A stretch of 64,000 nt of DNA from JAVSMW01 sp032027005 (GCA_032027005.1 JAVSMW010000004.1:1-64000), one strand, 5' to 3'. Positions 50,920 to 59,848 are shown, counted from the stretch's first letter. Program-made: numbers and translations. Notes: generated by a model not told the origin, from the letters alone.

Positions 50920-51219
50920 ATGCGGCGTATTCGTATTCGATCTAAGAATAGAACTAAAAGCTTTGGTGGATTTGGAGATTTTGTGGGAGGTCGGGTCGGC
51001 AGTAATCTTGGGAGCCGCCTGGGAAAGCTGTTTGGCAGGAGGTTTGGTAAAAGGTTTGGCCGAAAAATAGCTAACAAGTATCTCCCTCCTTTGATGTGGA
51101 AACTTGGGGGGGCCTTGTTACCGGGACTGCCGATTTTTTTCATGGAAAACAAACTTAAGAAAGTTTCCCATGAGGGACACCCTCAAATTGCTGATAAGGA
51201 CTTGCGAAAAAAAGTGTGA
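50920..51219 (+). CDS. small basic Gly/Arg-rich protein
   Basis: 99 residues. The first 55 carry about 15 arginine or lysine residues interleaved with glycine and phenylalanine (G-G-R-V-G-S-N-L-G-S-R-L-G-K-L-F-G-R-R-F-G-K-R-F-G-R-K). A hydrophobic stretch around 63-75 (G-G-A-L-L-P-G-L-P-I-F-F-M) could be a membrane segment. AGGGGG lies 11 bases before the ATG. I recognise no family. It faces the BtuD gene in convergent orientation. An opposite-strand frame exists, but this one has the better start and composition. Confidence 0.5.
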   Translation: MRRIRIRSKNRTKSFGGFGDFVGGRVGSNLGSRLGKLFGRRFGKRFGRKIANKYLPPLMWKLGGALLPGLPIFFMENKLKKVSHEGHPQIADKDLRKKV

Positions 51220-51228
51220 AGTAAAATT

Positions 51229-52002
51229 TCAAGATAAAGCGATAATGGCTTGCAAGTATTTATTTTCATGCTTAAACGATACGATTTTAGTATCAATATC
51301 AAAAAACCGCCTTAAATTTTCTTCTGAAACTATCTTTTTTGTATCTCCATAAATATACTCATTTGCACCTAAAAATAACGTTTGATCAGATATTTTTAAA
51401 GCATGTTCCGGATAATGAGTATTTATTATACAGGAGAAACCTTTTTCTGCTGCCAGCTTTTTTATTAGGTCCAGAATCATAAGTTGATTTTTAAAATCTA
51501 AGTGAGATTCAGGTTCGTCCAATACAAGGATAGTGGGGTCTGCCGCTAACGCCCTGGCGATATATACCAGTTGCAGCTGTCCACCACTAAGTTGAGAACA
51601 TGGCTTATCTTTTATCTGCTCTATTCCAATTTCTTTTATAACTTCATCTACTTTCTTCCAATCTTCTTTTGAAGGTACTGAAAATGGCCCAATATACCTG
51701 GCTCTTCCCATTGCAACCATCCCTCTGACTGTGTAAGGAAAAGATACACTATGCGCTTGGGGAACGTAACCAATCTCACTAAAGTTTCTTATCGAGTTAT
51801 AGCTCCTTCCATTAATAAATGTCTGTCCCTTTTTCCACTTAAATATCCCTGTCAGACATTTTAGCATTGTAGTTTTACCAATGCCGTTCTTTCCCAAGAT
51901 TGTCATTACTTTCCCTTTTTCTAAAGAAAAATTAATATCCTTTAATATCATCTCTTGCCCTGGATAACCGAAATATCCATTTCTTACTTCTATCATTTCC
52001 AT
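51229..52002 (-). CDS. btuD: BtuD/FecE-type ABC transporter ATPase
   Basis: 257 residues with Walker A G-K-N-G-I-G-K-T-T, signature L-S-G-G-Q-L-Q-L-V-Y, Walker B I-L-V-L-D-E-P-E-S-H-L-D and the H-loop I-N-T-H-Y-P-E. FecCD-family partner transporters carry cobalamin, heme or siderophores. It overlaps the permease gene by ten bases. The cobalamin riboswitch at the head of the operon makes a corrinoid the likely substrate. Confidence 0.85.
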   Translation of the reverse strand: MEMIEVRNGYFGYPGQEMILKDINFSLEKGKVMTILGKNGIGKTTMLKCLTGIFKWKKGQTFINGRSYNSIRNFSEIGYVPQAHSVSFPYTVRGMVAMGRARYIGPFSVPSKEDWKKVDEVIKEIGIEQIKDKPCSQLSGGQLQLVYIARALAADPTILVLDEPESHLDFKNQLMILDLIKKLAAEKGFSCIINTHYPEHALKISDQTLFLGANEYIYGDTKKIVSEENLRRFFDIDTKIVSFKHENKYLQAIIALS

Positions 52003-53033
52003 TCTCCTTTTAATTTTGTTACATTTTTTAATAGATATGCAAAAAAAGGTGCTCCCACAAGAGCTGTTAAAATTCCAATAGGTATTTCAGCACTGGACAC
52101 AGTTCTGGCAATAATATCTACTATGGTTAAGAAAATGGCTCCTATAAAACAGGAAGCCGGAAGCAAGTCTTTATGGTCCACGCCCACTAGTAACCTGCTA
52201 ATATGAGGTATGACCAGCCCTACCCAGCCTATAATACCTGCTACTGTGACAGCTGCAGCAGTTATAATAGTTGCCAGCACGATTGCTGCCAGTCTTATTT
52301 TTACGGGGTCTATCCCTAGAGAATAAGCTTCTTCATCACCCAGAGATAATACGTTAATTCTCCATCTTAAAAAGATTAGAATTGCAGTCCCTGCTGCTAT
52401 AGGCAAAACAACTAATTTTATGTCTAATAAAGTAGCTTTTGCAAAGCTGCCCATGAGCCAATAGATTATTGCAGGCAATTTGTCATAGGGGTCCGCAATA
52501 AATTTTACCATTGATATCAAGGCGGTAAATAATGAAGATACTATCATGCCTGATAAGACAAGTGACATTAAAGATATTTGGTTTTTTGATTTGGCCAAAA
52601 AATAAGTTAAAAAGACACTTAATATACCGAATACAAAAGCATAAATAGAAGTCACTAAAGAAATGCCGGTAAAGAGGATGCCAAGAACCGCTCCAAACCC
52701 AGCTCCACTACTCACTCCCAGCACATCAGGGCTGACAAGAGGGTTTCTAAACAAACCTTGAAATGTAGCTCCTGCAACAGCAAGTCCTGCACCAACCAGC
52801 ATTGTCAGGATAGTCCTTGGAAGTCTTAATCCAAGGACTATCGAAGTTTCCAGCTGATCAGCATTTGTGTTTATATTAAACAAGTTGTTAATTAGAATGT
52901 CTAGGACTGTTGACGGCGAAATAACATATCTCCCTAAAAAAAGCGATCCAAAGAAAGTAAGAAACAGCCCTCCCGTTAATAATATCCACGTTGCCCATGG
53001 ATAGCTAATAACCCTTTTTAAATGTAGTTGCAT
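51993..53033 (-). CDS. btuC: BtuC/FecCD-type ABC permease
   Basis: 346 residues with about ten membrane segments. Family markers G-L-R-L-P-R-T-I-L-T-M-L-V-G-A-G-L-A-V near residue 65 and G-x-I-G-W-V-G-L-V-I-P-H-I-S-R-L toward the C-terminus are typical of the BtuC/FhuB/FecCD fold. It sits between the binding protein and ATPase genes with short gaps. Confidence 0.88.
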   Translation of the reverse strand: MQLHLKRVISYPWATWILLTGGLFLTFFGSLFLGRYVISPSTVLDILINNLFNINTNADQLETSIVLGLRLPRTILTMLVGAGLAVAGATFQGLFRNPLVSPDVLGVSSGAGFGAVLGILFTGISLVTSIYAFVFGILSVFLTYFLAKSKNQISLMSLVLSGMIVSSLFTALISMVKFIADPYDKLPAIIYWLMGSFAKATLLDIKLVVLPIAAGTAILIFLRWRINVLSLGDEEAYSLGIDPVKIRLAAIVLATIITAAAVTVAGIIGWVGLVIPHISRLLVGVDHKDLLPASCFIGAIFLTIVDIIARTVSSAEIPIGILTALVGAPFFAYLLKNVTKLKGEWK

Positions 53034-53043
53034 CTGTTGCCCC

Positions 53044-54156
53044 CTAATTATTTAGCTCCTTCTGCAAAATCCTGTCAACTTCTTCCTGCCTCAGGTTGTA
53101 GTTGAGAAAATCACTGTAAAAATTTCGAATATCTTTTTCAATATCATATTCTGTAAAAATATCAGGCTGTTGAATCTGGGCCATCCATTTAATCATTAGA
53201 TGGCTCTCAGCAGAAGGAGCGTCCCACCTGTAAATTCCCTCAGGAGCTTTATAGACTCTCTTATTTTTTACTGCATCAATTCTATTCCAGTCTTGGCCAT
53301 CTAATTTGTTCTCATATAGGTCCTCCGGTTTAAAGCTTGAAAAGTTGCTCATGTATATTATCTGTGGATTCCAGGCAATTATCTGCTCCATAGTCACGTT
53401 AACCCATTGGCCCGTTGTATCTTTTGCTACGTTTTCTCCACCTGCCATTTCAATAAAAGCAGTATTTACCGCTGCCTTACCGGCAACTTTTAATTGTTCA
53501 TCTCTTAAATACAAAACCCTGGGTTTATCAATGTCTTTTAGCTCTTTTGCCTTAGCTTCAAAATACTTAATACTTTCCTGATGAGAGTTCACAAGTTTTG
53601 CAGCTCTGTCCTCTTGTCCCAGCATTTGACCGATTACTTTAATGCCTTGTTGTAAATCTTCTAATGTACCATACTTTAAAGCAAGTGTTGAAATACCTAG
53701 AGCTTTTAACTGTTCTAACTCTTTTTCTTGATAATCCCAAACAATCATAACATCAGGTCTGATTTTAGAAACTTCTTCCATGTTGATTGTAAAGTCATTG
53801 CTTACAAAGTCAGTAGTTACACCATCTAGTTCTGGTGCTAATGTACTTAAAATAGACTTATTATATGATTTTTTTGCAGATGGATGCATACCCGCGATTC
53901 TTTTTCCCGCGCCTTCAACAGCATAAACAATGGATGCCCACGGAATTGGCACTATTGCAATCTTCTCTACTCCTTCTTTCAACTCCACTTCATTTCCCGC
54001 CGTATCGATTATAACTTTTTGCTTGACAACAACATTCTGGTTTACTTCTTTAGTTTCTTGGGCAGATTGATTACTGGAACATCCACTTAAAGCAAGTGTC
54101 AATATTAATAGAAAAGCCAATAATATTTTCTTAACAACATTTTTTTTATTTAACAT
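53044..54156 (-). CDS. btuF: BtuF/FecB-type substrate-binding lipoprotein
   Basis: 370 residues from ATG 54156, which follows GGAGAAATTT. A signal peptide ends in L-A-L-S-G-C-S (lipobox). The rest is a class III binding fold (V-I-D...E-K-I-A-I-V-P, A-P-E-L-D-G, R-P-D-V-M-I-V-W-D). It binds a metal complex or corrinoid outside the membrane and delivers it to BtuCD. The start overlaps the end of the nitrogenase-like gene by 11 bases. Confidence 0.85.
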   Translation of the reverse strand: MLNKKNVVKKILLAFLLILTLALSGCSSNQSAQETKEVNQNVVVKQKVIIDTAGNEVELKEGVEKIAIVPIPWASIVYAVEGAGKRIAGMHPSAKKSYNKSILSTLAPELDGVTTDFVSNDFTINMEEVSKIRPDVMIVWDYQEKELEQLKALGISTLALKYGTLEDLQQGIKVIGQMLGQEDRAAKLVNSHQESIKYFEAKAKELKDIDKPRVLYLRDEQLKVAGKAAVNTAFIEMAGGENVAKDTTGQWVNVTMEQIIAWNPQIIYMSNFSSFKPEDLYENKLDGQDWNRIDAVKNKRVYKAPEGIYRWDAPSAESHLMIKWMAQIQQPDIFTEYDIEKDIRNFYSDFLNYNLRQEEVDRILQKELNN

Positions 54157-54535
54157 AAATTTCTCCTTTAATTTTAGTATGTAGTAAATCAGACTTTTCA
54201 AGGATCATTCTTTTTATATAATCAAATCCACCTCTGCCAATATATTCGTAATTCATATTAGCAAACTCTCTCCCGCTTAAGGCTACATAGGGAAATGGAA
54301 TAAAGCTTTGACTTCTGCCCTCCTTCATCAATAAATTCTCATAAAGTTGTTGCCTTAATGCTCGAAAATAAATTACTCTCAGACAAGACTCCGGACCAAC
54401 AGCCAAGACATGAACCTCAGGAATGCATAAAACCGTATTAATAAGTGATCCACAACATTCTTTACGATGTGCCTGCTTAAAAAAACCGGGCACCAATTCG
54501 ACATCTAAATTTCCTTTTGCAGTCATTCCTGTCAT
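54146..54535 (-). CDS. very short nitrogenase component-1-like protein
   Basis: 129 residues. The central part (E-C-C-G-S-L-I-N-T-V-L-C-I-P-E-V-H-V-L-A-V-G-P-E-S-C-L-R) resembles the N-terminus of the NifD/NifE/BchN-like oxidoreductase component 1, which normally has over 400 residues. The C-terminal 35 residues (G-G-F-D-Y-I-K-R-M-I-L-E-K) look like an independent helix. Neighbours show no frameshift: the NifH-like gene ends in an ATGA overlap upstream, and BtuF begins within its last codons. So it seems to be a real, stand-alone short gene. Cysteines at about 27, 28 and 37 could hold a cluster. The function is unknown. Confidence 0.62.
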   Translation of the reverse strand: MTGMTAKGNLDVELVPGFFKQAHRKECCGSLINTVLCIPEVHVLAVGPESCLRVIYFRALRQQLYENLLMKEGRSQSFIPFPYVALSGREFANMNYEYIGRGGFDYIKRMILEKSDLLHTKIKGEIYVK

Positions 54536-55398
54536 TCATTCAAATCCCCTATTCTATAATTTTTAGCAACTCCCATTTCCAATACTTTTCTGCTGAATTT
54601 TTCTATTTCCAAGTCATCTAAAGCTTTGGGAACACCATAAACTGTGTTTTCTTTAATTTTTTTTGCTAAATTTATAAATGAATTGCTAGCACTTGAATCA
54701 GGATATTTTTCTATCACTGTTTTACCATCCAGCTCTGAAAAAACATTTTCATTGCGAAAAGATATTTTATCTAAAACATGGGTGTTACACTTTTCTGCAA
54801 AATAGCTAATAATGTCATCATCTGAATTTTCACGTCTACTGTTATGAATAATGCCACCAAAAAGATTTCTGTCATTTGTCGAAAACTTACAAACACTTTT
54901 CATTATGTTATTTGCTGCATACATGGACATAAATTCTGATGATGAAACAACATATACAGCATCAACAAATTTATCTCGCATTGGAACGGCAAAGCCGCCG
55001 CATACTACATCTCCTAAGACATCATAAACAACTATGTCCCACTGCTTATTAAGAATGCCAAAATACTCCAGCTCTTCTGCCATAGTAGCTATACCTCTGC
55101 CCGCACATCCCATGCCGGCTTCAGGGCCACCGGCTTCAACACACATGACACCATTGAAACCTCTATGAACAATATCTTGTTCTTCCATCCCATTGCCTTT
55201 TTCTTGAATCATCTTTAAAACTGTGGGTATTTTTTTCCCTACAAGGTTTCTAGTAGAATCTCCTTTAGGGTCACAACCTACACAAAGGACTTTTAATCCC
55301 AATTTTGAAAATGCAGCTGATAAATTAGAAGCAATTGTAGATTTGCCTATACCCCCTTTACCATAAAATGCTATTCTCAGGCACTTTTTTTTAAACAT
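54532..55398 (-). CDS. NifH-like Fe-S ATPase
   Basis: 288 residues from ATG 55398, chosen because GGAGG lies six bases upstream. P-loop G-K-G-G-I-G-K-S-T, switch region C-D-P-K-G-D-S-T, and both cluster cysteines of NifH-type dimers are present: one in G-P-E-A-G-M-G-C-A-G-R-G and one in D-V-L-G-D-V-V-C-G-G-F. It should use ATP to pass single electrons. It is not plain NifH because nifD and nifK are absent. Related reductases act on chlorophyllide, Ni-sirohydrochlorin or unknown substrates. Here its transcription appears controlled by cobalamin. Confidence 0.85.
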   Translation of the reverse strand: MFKKKCLRIAFYGKGGIGKSTIASNLSAAFSKLGLKVLCVGCDPKGDSTRNLVGKKIPTVLKMIQEKGNGMEEQDIVHRGFNGVMCVEAGGPEAGMGCAGRGIATMAEELEYFGILNKQWDIVVYDVLGDVVCGGFAVPMRDKFVDAVYVVSSSEFMSMYAANNIMKSVCKFSTNDRNLFGGIIHNSRRENSDDDIISYFAEKCNTHVLDKISFRNENVFSELDGKTVIEKYPDSSASNSFINLAKKIKENTVYGVPKALDDLEIEKFSRKVLEMGVAKNYRIGDLNE

Positions 55399-55667
55399 AT
55401 AAACCTCCATTCCCCTTCTGTTGCTGGCATCACAAGCAGAAAGTAAAAAAACCTGACCGCAGCCAGGATAAAAACGGGTATTAATAGGACTGCGCAACCA
55501 AACTTATTACTAAATATAAGTTTAGGCATCAGTGGGCAGTCAACTATCAGTTTGGGTCATTGTTCTTTCTAAGTATAAAAAAATTTCAGAAAAAACTTCC
55601 AATGATAGAAATCACCTATTAAGCCTTTCCCTCAGGACAGGCACCACACAATATAGATTTTTTAAAC

Positions 55668-55696
55668 AAAAAAACCCCCATTAAAGCAGTGGGGAT
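55668..55696 (-). terminator. terminator between the cobalamin riboswitch and the NifH-like gene
   Basis: On the minus strand CCCCA and TGGGG form a stem with a 9-base loop followed by seven T. It lies about 90 bases after the riboswitch and 270 bases before the gene, which fits a riboswitch-controlled attenuator. Confidence 0.65.
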
Positions 55697-55785
55697 TATA
55701 CGTATACCAAGGCTATAGAATAGTAAATCATCTATAGAATCCTCTTTTTCACCTCCCTATGCTCGTAGTTCCCCGGTGAATAAAA

Positions 55786-55936
55786 ACAGGCAGGTCTACT
55801 GGCTTAGGTTCATCGCTTCCTTCATCTTCCCGGCCTATTTCTGGCCAGTGACATATTGAAGGTCACTCCCCTTACAGTGGCGGCACCGCACCGGATTAAA
55901 ACCGGTTTCCCTTGTGAGACTTATAAGCCACCTGTT
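55786..55936 (-). ncRNA. cobalamin riboswitch
   Basis: The minus-strand RNA contains the conserved blocks of the B12 aptamer in order: ACAGGUGGC, GGGAAACCGG, AAUCCGGUGCGGUGCCGCC, ACUGUAAGGGGAGUGACC, GUCACUGGCC...GGCCGGGAAG and, at the end, AGCCAGUAGACCUGCCUGU. The ends pair as P1. Binding of adenosylcobalamin or another cobalamin should switch off the downstream operon. Confidence 0.9.
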
Positions 55937-56039
55937 TTTAATATTAATTTCTATTATTAATATTCTCTGATATGCAGAAAAATCCTTCTCAATATAAAAA
56001 ATTTGTTTTAGCTTTTTGAAAATGATTCCCACTTTAATT

Positions 56040-56369
56040 CTAGATCTGCTTATCGGCATAATCTCCAATAATCGGCAGCTTATAATAGTAGCCCTGGGCA
56101 GCTTTAACCAGTGCTATCAGCCAGCATAATACACCCCCCAGGCAAACGATAATCCCCAGAAGAGGTCCTACAATCGGAATAAAACCAACTACTACATTAA
56201 GGACAAAAAATACTATAGACAAGAGTATGGATTGCATAGAGTGAAATCTGACAAACCGGTTTTCCCGTTCAAGAACGAACACAATAATTCCGCTAACGAA
56301 ACCGAGCAAGTACGCCAGCGCGGCTGTGAGACTGGGTGTTAATCCCAAAGAGGTCTTTTCCTCACTCAT
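56040..56369 (-). CDS. small membrane protein, DUF4870/Tic20-like
   Basis: 109 residues from ATG 56369, which follows GGAGGAATGGTA. Three hydrophobic helices flank a short charged loop (R-E-N-R-F-V-R-F-H-S-M-Q-S-I), the pattern of the DUF4870/Tic20 membrane-protein family. The function is not known for this family. It is divergent from the small gene at 56473. Confidence 0.78.
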   Translation of the reverse strand: MSEEKTSLGLTPSLTAALAYLLGFVSGIIVFVLERENRFVRFHSMQSILLSIVFFVLNVVVGFIPIVGPLLGIIVCLGGVLCWLIALVKAAQGYYYKLPIIGDYADKQI

Positions 56370-56472
56370 TACCATTCCTCCTTTCAATGGTATATATATT
56401 CCTAAATAACACTAAAATTCCCGGTTATTATTTTATTTTAAGCGGGCAAGATAAGGTCAGGGAGGTGGTAGC

Positions 56473-56607
56473 TTGCGAAATGTCGATGCAAAGTATGACA
56501 TCGGAACCTGGGGCTTTATGGGCCTGGGCTGGTGGATCTCACACCTGGCTGCCGTTGCTGCCGTTGGCTTTGTAGGATACTATGCAAGAAAGCTGGTCCG
56601 GAGGTAA
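56473..56607 (+). CDS. 44-residue membrane protein
   Basis: Starting at TTG 56473 behind GGGAGGTGG, the frame encodes 44 residues: a short polar N-terminus, then a hydrophobic segment (W-I-S-H-L-A-A-V-A-A-V-G-F-V-G-Y-Y) and a basic end (A-R-K-L-V-R-R). It is probably a single-pass membrane peptide of unknown function, 150 bases upstream of the HtrA start. Confidence 0.55.
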   Translation: MRNVDAKYDIGTWGFMGLGWWISHLAAVAAVGFVGYYARKLVRR

Positions 56608-56756
56608 CACCTGCCGGGCCTTCTCATTTTTCACAGATTGTTCACATTTTTGCCATACATTTATCGCAAACCGCTATTATAATAAAAGATAAGGGTCATT
56701 TATTTAAAATATGGATCCGGTTAATACATAAATTAATTTCCAGGAGGTGTGTAGAA

Positions 56757-57887
56757 TTGGTTAATTTTAGAGAACGTTTTTCTGTTGTCAGCTTAATTTT
56801 GGTAGGTTTTTTGATGGGGTCAATGTTTATTTTAGGCGGTGTGGTCGCATATAAGTTATATTTCCCCAGTGCTGTGGTGGCTGAAGATACGGCATCCTCG
56901 GGACTGGTTAAAATCGGCCCATCTAATATAGCCCAAACTGTCAAACAGGTGAGCCCGGCAATTGTCAATATTACTTCGACATCGACCCAAAACTATTCCA
57001 ACCCTTATATGAACGACCCGTTTTTTCGCGATTTCTTTGGACGGCGCTATAACCCAAGTCAGGAAGCAACCGAGATTGGCACAGGATTCATTTTCGATAA
57101 GACCGGTTTAATACTAACTAACCAGCACGTAATTGAAGGTGCTACGTCAATTGATGTAAACATCGCAGGGTTTGATAAACCCGTTAAAGCCAAGGTAATT
57201 GGTGCCGATGCCGAGTTGGATTTAGCTGTGCTCAAGGTTAGTGTAAATAAAGAACTGCCTGTTCTTAAACTTGGCGATTCCGGCAAGGTTGATGTAGGAG
57301 AATGGGTAATTGCCATCGGCAGCCCTTATGGTCTGGATCATACTGTAACAGTAGGTGTAATCAGTGCCAAAGGGCGCCCGGTAACAATAGCCAACCGGCT
57401 TTACAAAAATCTGCTGCAGACTGATGCCGCCATCAACCCGGGGAACAGCGGCGGGCCATTGTTGAATACAGACGGCCAGGTGATAGGCATTAACACTGCT
57501 GTAAATGCTGCCGCCCAGGGCATTGGATTTGCCATTCCCATCGGAACGGCCCAGCAGGTTTTAAATGACCTGGTCAACAAGGGCAAGGTTATTAAGTCCT
57601 ATGTCGGTGTGGCCTTACAACCCCTTGATGAAGAGCTGGCCGAATATTTCGCATCACCCAACACTGATGGAGCTTTAATAGCTCATTTATCTCCGGGAGG
57701 ACCAGCAGAAAAGGCAGGGTTGCAACAGGGCGATATCATTCTGGAGATAAATAAGAAAAAAGTCAAGACTGTTGAGGATGTTACAAGCATTGTCCAAAAC
57801 ACCAAAGTTGGCGAGAGCTTGGTGCTTAAAGTTTTAAGTAATAAGGAAACTCGTTCCATCACAGTAAAAACAGCGGAAAAGCCGTAA
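56757..57887 (+). CDS. htrA: HtrA/DegP-type membrane serine protease
   Basis: About 376 residues from TTG 56757, nine bases after AGGAGG. One membrane segment near residues 9-33, then a trypsin-like domain with catalytic H (T-N-Q-H-V-I-E), D (D-L-A-V-L-K) and S (G-N-S-G-G-P-L), then one PDZ domain (G-A-L-I-A-H-L-S-P-G-G-P-A-E-K-A-G-L). HtrA degrades misfolded proteins outside the membrane. Length and layout are typical. Confidence 0.93.
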   Translation: MVNFRERFSVVSLILVGFLMGSMFILGGVVAYKLYFPSAVVAEDTASSGLVKIGPSNIAQTVKQVSPAIVNITSTSTQNYSNPYMNDPFFRDFFGRRYNPSQEATEIGTGFIFDKTGLILTNQHVIEGATSIDVNIAGFDKPVKAKVIGADAELDLAVLKVSVNKELPVLKLGDSGKVDVGEWVIAIGSPYGLDHTVTVGVISAKGRPVTIANRLYKNLLQTDAAINPGNSGGPLLNTDGQVIGINTAVNAAAQGIGFAIPIGTAQQVLNDLVNKGKVIKSYVGVALQPLDEELAEYFASPNTDGALIAHLSPGGPAEKAGLQQGDIILEINKKKVKTVEDVTSIVQNTKVGESLVLKVLSNKETRSITVKTAEKP

Positions 57888-57899
57888 ATAAAAATAATT

Positions 57900-57929
57900 A
57901 GACCGGACACCCCCGGTCTTTATTTTTTT
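57900..57929 (+). terminator. intrinsic terminator of htrA
   Basis: AGACCGG (57900-57906) and CCGGTCT (57913-57919) form a stem with a 6-base loop followed by TATTTTTTT. Confidence 0.85.
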
Positions 57930-57977
57930 CAAGGAAAGTATTTAATTTTTCTCAATAGCTGTTTTCCAAGAAAGTAT

Positions 57978-59633
57978 TTAATTTCCCTCGATCGCTAAAA
58001 TCTGCTCCATGATGTCTTTGAACAAAGGGGCTGCAGTTGCCCCCCCGCTCTCCCCGTCATTAACCAAAACGGTTACCACATAACGCGGATTATTTACTGG
58101 AGCATATCCGCTGAACCAGGCGTCAACCTTTTGGTTGCCAACCTGGGCAGATCCGGTTTTTCCGGCGCTTCCCCACTCGGAGATATAGGCCACTTGACCG
58201 GTGCCAAATTGTGTAACCATTTCCAGCATGATTTGAGTGAGATCTGCTGATAATTTAGAGACTGCCCTGACTTCCTGCCCCGGTTCGATATTCTTGATGG
58301 TTTTGCCGTCATTGCTCCTGATTTCGCTGACCAAACGCGGCGGTATATACACCCCGTCATTAGCAATAGCAGCCATCATCGCAGTAACCTGGACCACTGT
58401 AGCCTGGACCGGCCACTGCCCAAGACTGGCATTGACCATACTGTTAGGTTCAGTGATCATATTTAACTTGGCACTCAAATCGCTTTTTTTGTAGCCAATG
58501 ATGCTTCCATTAGCCAAACCGAATTTTTTTGCATACCATACCAGCTTATCAGCACCCAGCTTCAAACCCACCCTGGCAAAGGTCGGATTGCAGGAATAAG
58601 CAACAGCCTCGCTAAAAGTAATCAAACCATGCCCGGCTTCTTTATAACATTTGACCAACTCATCTTTTGCCCCAACGCAGAGAAAAAGCGTATCCGGCTT
58701 GACTATCCCCTCTTCCAGGGCAGCAGCAGCTACAACTACTTTAAAAACCGAACCCGGCTGATAAATGGACATGCTGTGATTTAAGAAAGACTGTTCGACA
58801 GGAGCACTTTGCTCTTCATCGTATACATCAGCTTCAACGGTATAATCCGGCCTGCTGGCCATAGCCAAAATATCCCCGGAACGGACGTCCATGACCACTG
58901 CCGCCCCGTCTTTAACTCCTGATTGATCCAGAACCTCTTCAGTGATTTTCTGAATATCACTGTCAATGGTCAAAACAACATTTTTGCGGCTTTCATCCAC
59001 CATATTTTGATCAACCTTAATACCTAGTCCGGAAATGTAGCTTCCTCTGGCATCCAGGTGAACTCTCGCCATTGCTTCCGGCACAGCCGACCTAAGCTCT
59101 GAGTCATAAAAAGCCTCCAGGCCCATTTTGCCCTGCCACTGGTTTTTTTCATTTTTCCCCAGGTATCCTAAGAGATGACTGGCTAAAACCGGTTTCCGGC
59201 TTTGAATCTCGGCTTTCTCCACAATAATCCCGGGTAATTCCAGGTTTCGGATCTTACCTGCCTGATCAACACTTAAATCATAAGGCAGCATACTCGCTCT
59301 GCCGGTAAAATACCGGGCTGCTTCTTCTGCAGGCACGTCTAATGCTGCAGCCAGAGTACGGCTTGCCTGCTGCCTGTCGGCCACCGCCGCCGGAAAAACA
59401 ATTACCCGCCATTCCGATCGATAAGCAGTTAAGGGCTTAAGTTCTCTATCCAGAATCTGCCCCCTGGGCGGAACCTCCAGTGACACGGTCTGGGTTTGCT
59501 GGGTAATGGCCTGCCTGCTCAGGCTGCCCCCGGAATAAATCTGGATATATGCCAAATGACCGATTAGCCCCAAAAATATTACCACAAATACCCAAAAAAG
59601 TCTAACTGTCCGTTTTCTAAGCAAATAATCCAC
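57978..59633 (-). CDS. class B penicillin-binding protein (transpeptidase)
   Basis: 551 residues with one N-terminal membrane helix (about 10-32), a dimerisation domain and a transpeptidase domain with the active-site motifs S-V-F-K (S-x-x-K), S-C-N and K-T-G-S-A. It cross-links peptidoglycan outside the membrane. The absence of PASTA domains suggests a PbpA/FtsI-like rather than SpoVD-like protein. The stop region lies inside a short duplicated block (57931-57990). It is convergent with htrA. Confidence 0.9.
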   Translation of the reverse strand: MDYLLRKRTVRLFWVFVVIFLGLIGHLAYIQIYSGGSLSRQAITQQTQTVSLEVPPRGQILDRELKPLTAYRSEWRVIVFPAAVADRQQASRTLAAALDVPAEEAARYFTGRASMLPYDLSVDQAGKIRNLELPGIIVEKAEIQSRKPVLASHLLGYLGKNEKNQWQGKMGLEAFYDSELRSAVPEAMARVHLDARGSYISGLGIKVDQNMVDESRKNVVLTIDSDIQKITEEVLDQSGVKDGAAVVMDVRSGDILAMASRPDYTVEADVYDEEQSAPVEQSFLNHSMSIYQPGSVFKVVVAAAALEEGIVKPDTLFLCVGAKDELVKCYKEAGHGLITFSEAVAYSCNPTFARVGLKLGADKLVWYAKKFGLANGSIIGYKKSDLSAKLNMITEPNSMVNASLGQWPVQATVVQVTAMMAAIANDGVYIPPRLVSEIRSNDGKTIKNIEPGQEVRAVSKLSADLTQIMLEMVTQFGTGQVAYISEWGSAGKTGSAQVGNQKVDAWFSGYAPVNNPRYVVTVLVNDGESGGATAAPLFKDIMEQILAIEGN

Positions 59634-59848
59634 CCGGTTTCCCCCTCAATACATTTAGCTGCCTCACGGAGATAGTTTAATGTATTATAGAGGATAGACG
59701 CGTGGAGGGAATTTTATACAAATGACAACAGCTTCCTCCGACAGGAGGGTTTGCTAATTAAGTGTCGAATAATAAACATATTTGCCGCGGATAAACGCGG
59801 ATTATCGTACATTTAATTTATATTCATGTTTTGTTTGGGAGGACTACA
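59634..59848. other. intergenic region with a CCGCGGAT element
   Basis: Divergent promoters for the PBP gene and the membrane protein must lie here. GCCGCGGATAAACGCGGATT at 59784-59803 is the same kind of element as at 30331. AGGAGG-like GGGAGGA precedes the GTG at 59849. Confidence 0.55.

Noticed and set aside
55696..55731. Leader peptide of 11 codons between riboswitch and terminator on the minus strand
   Set aside because: The ribosome binding site is weak and the riboswitch already explains control; likely chance.
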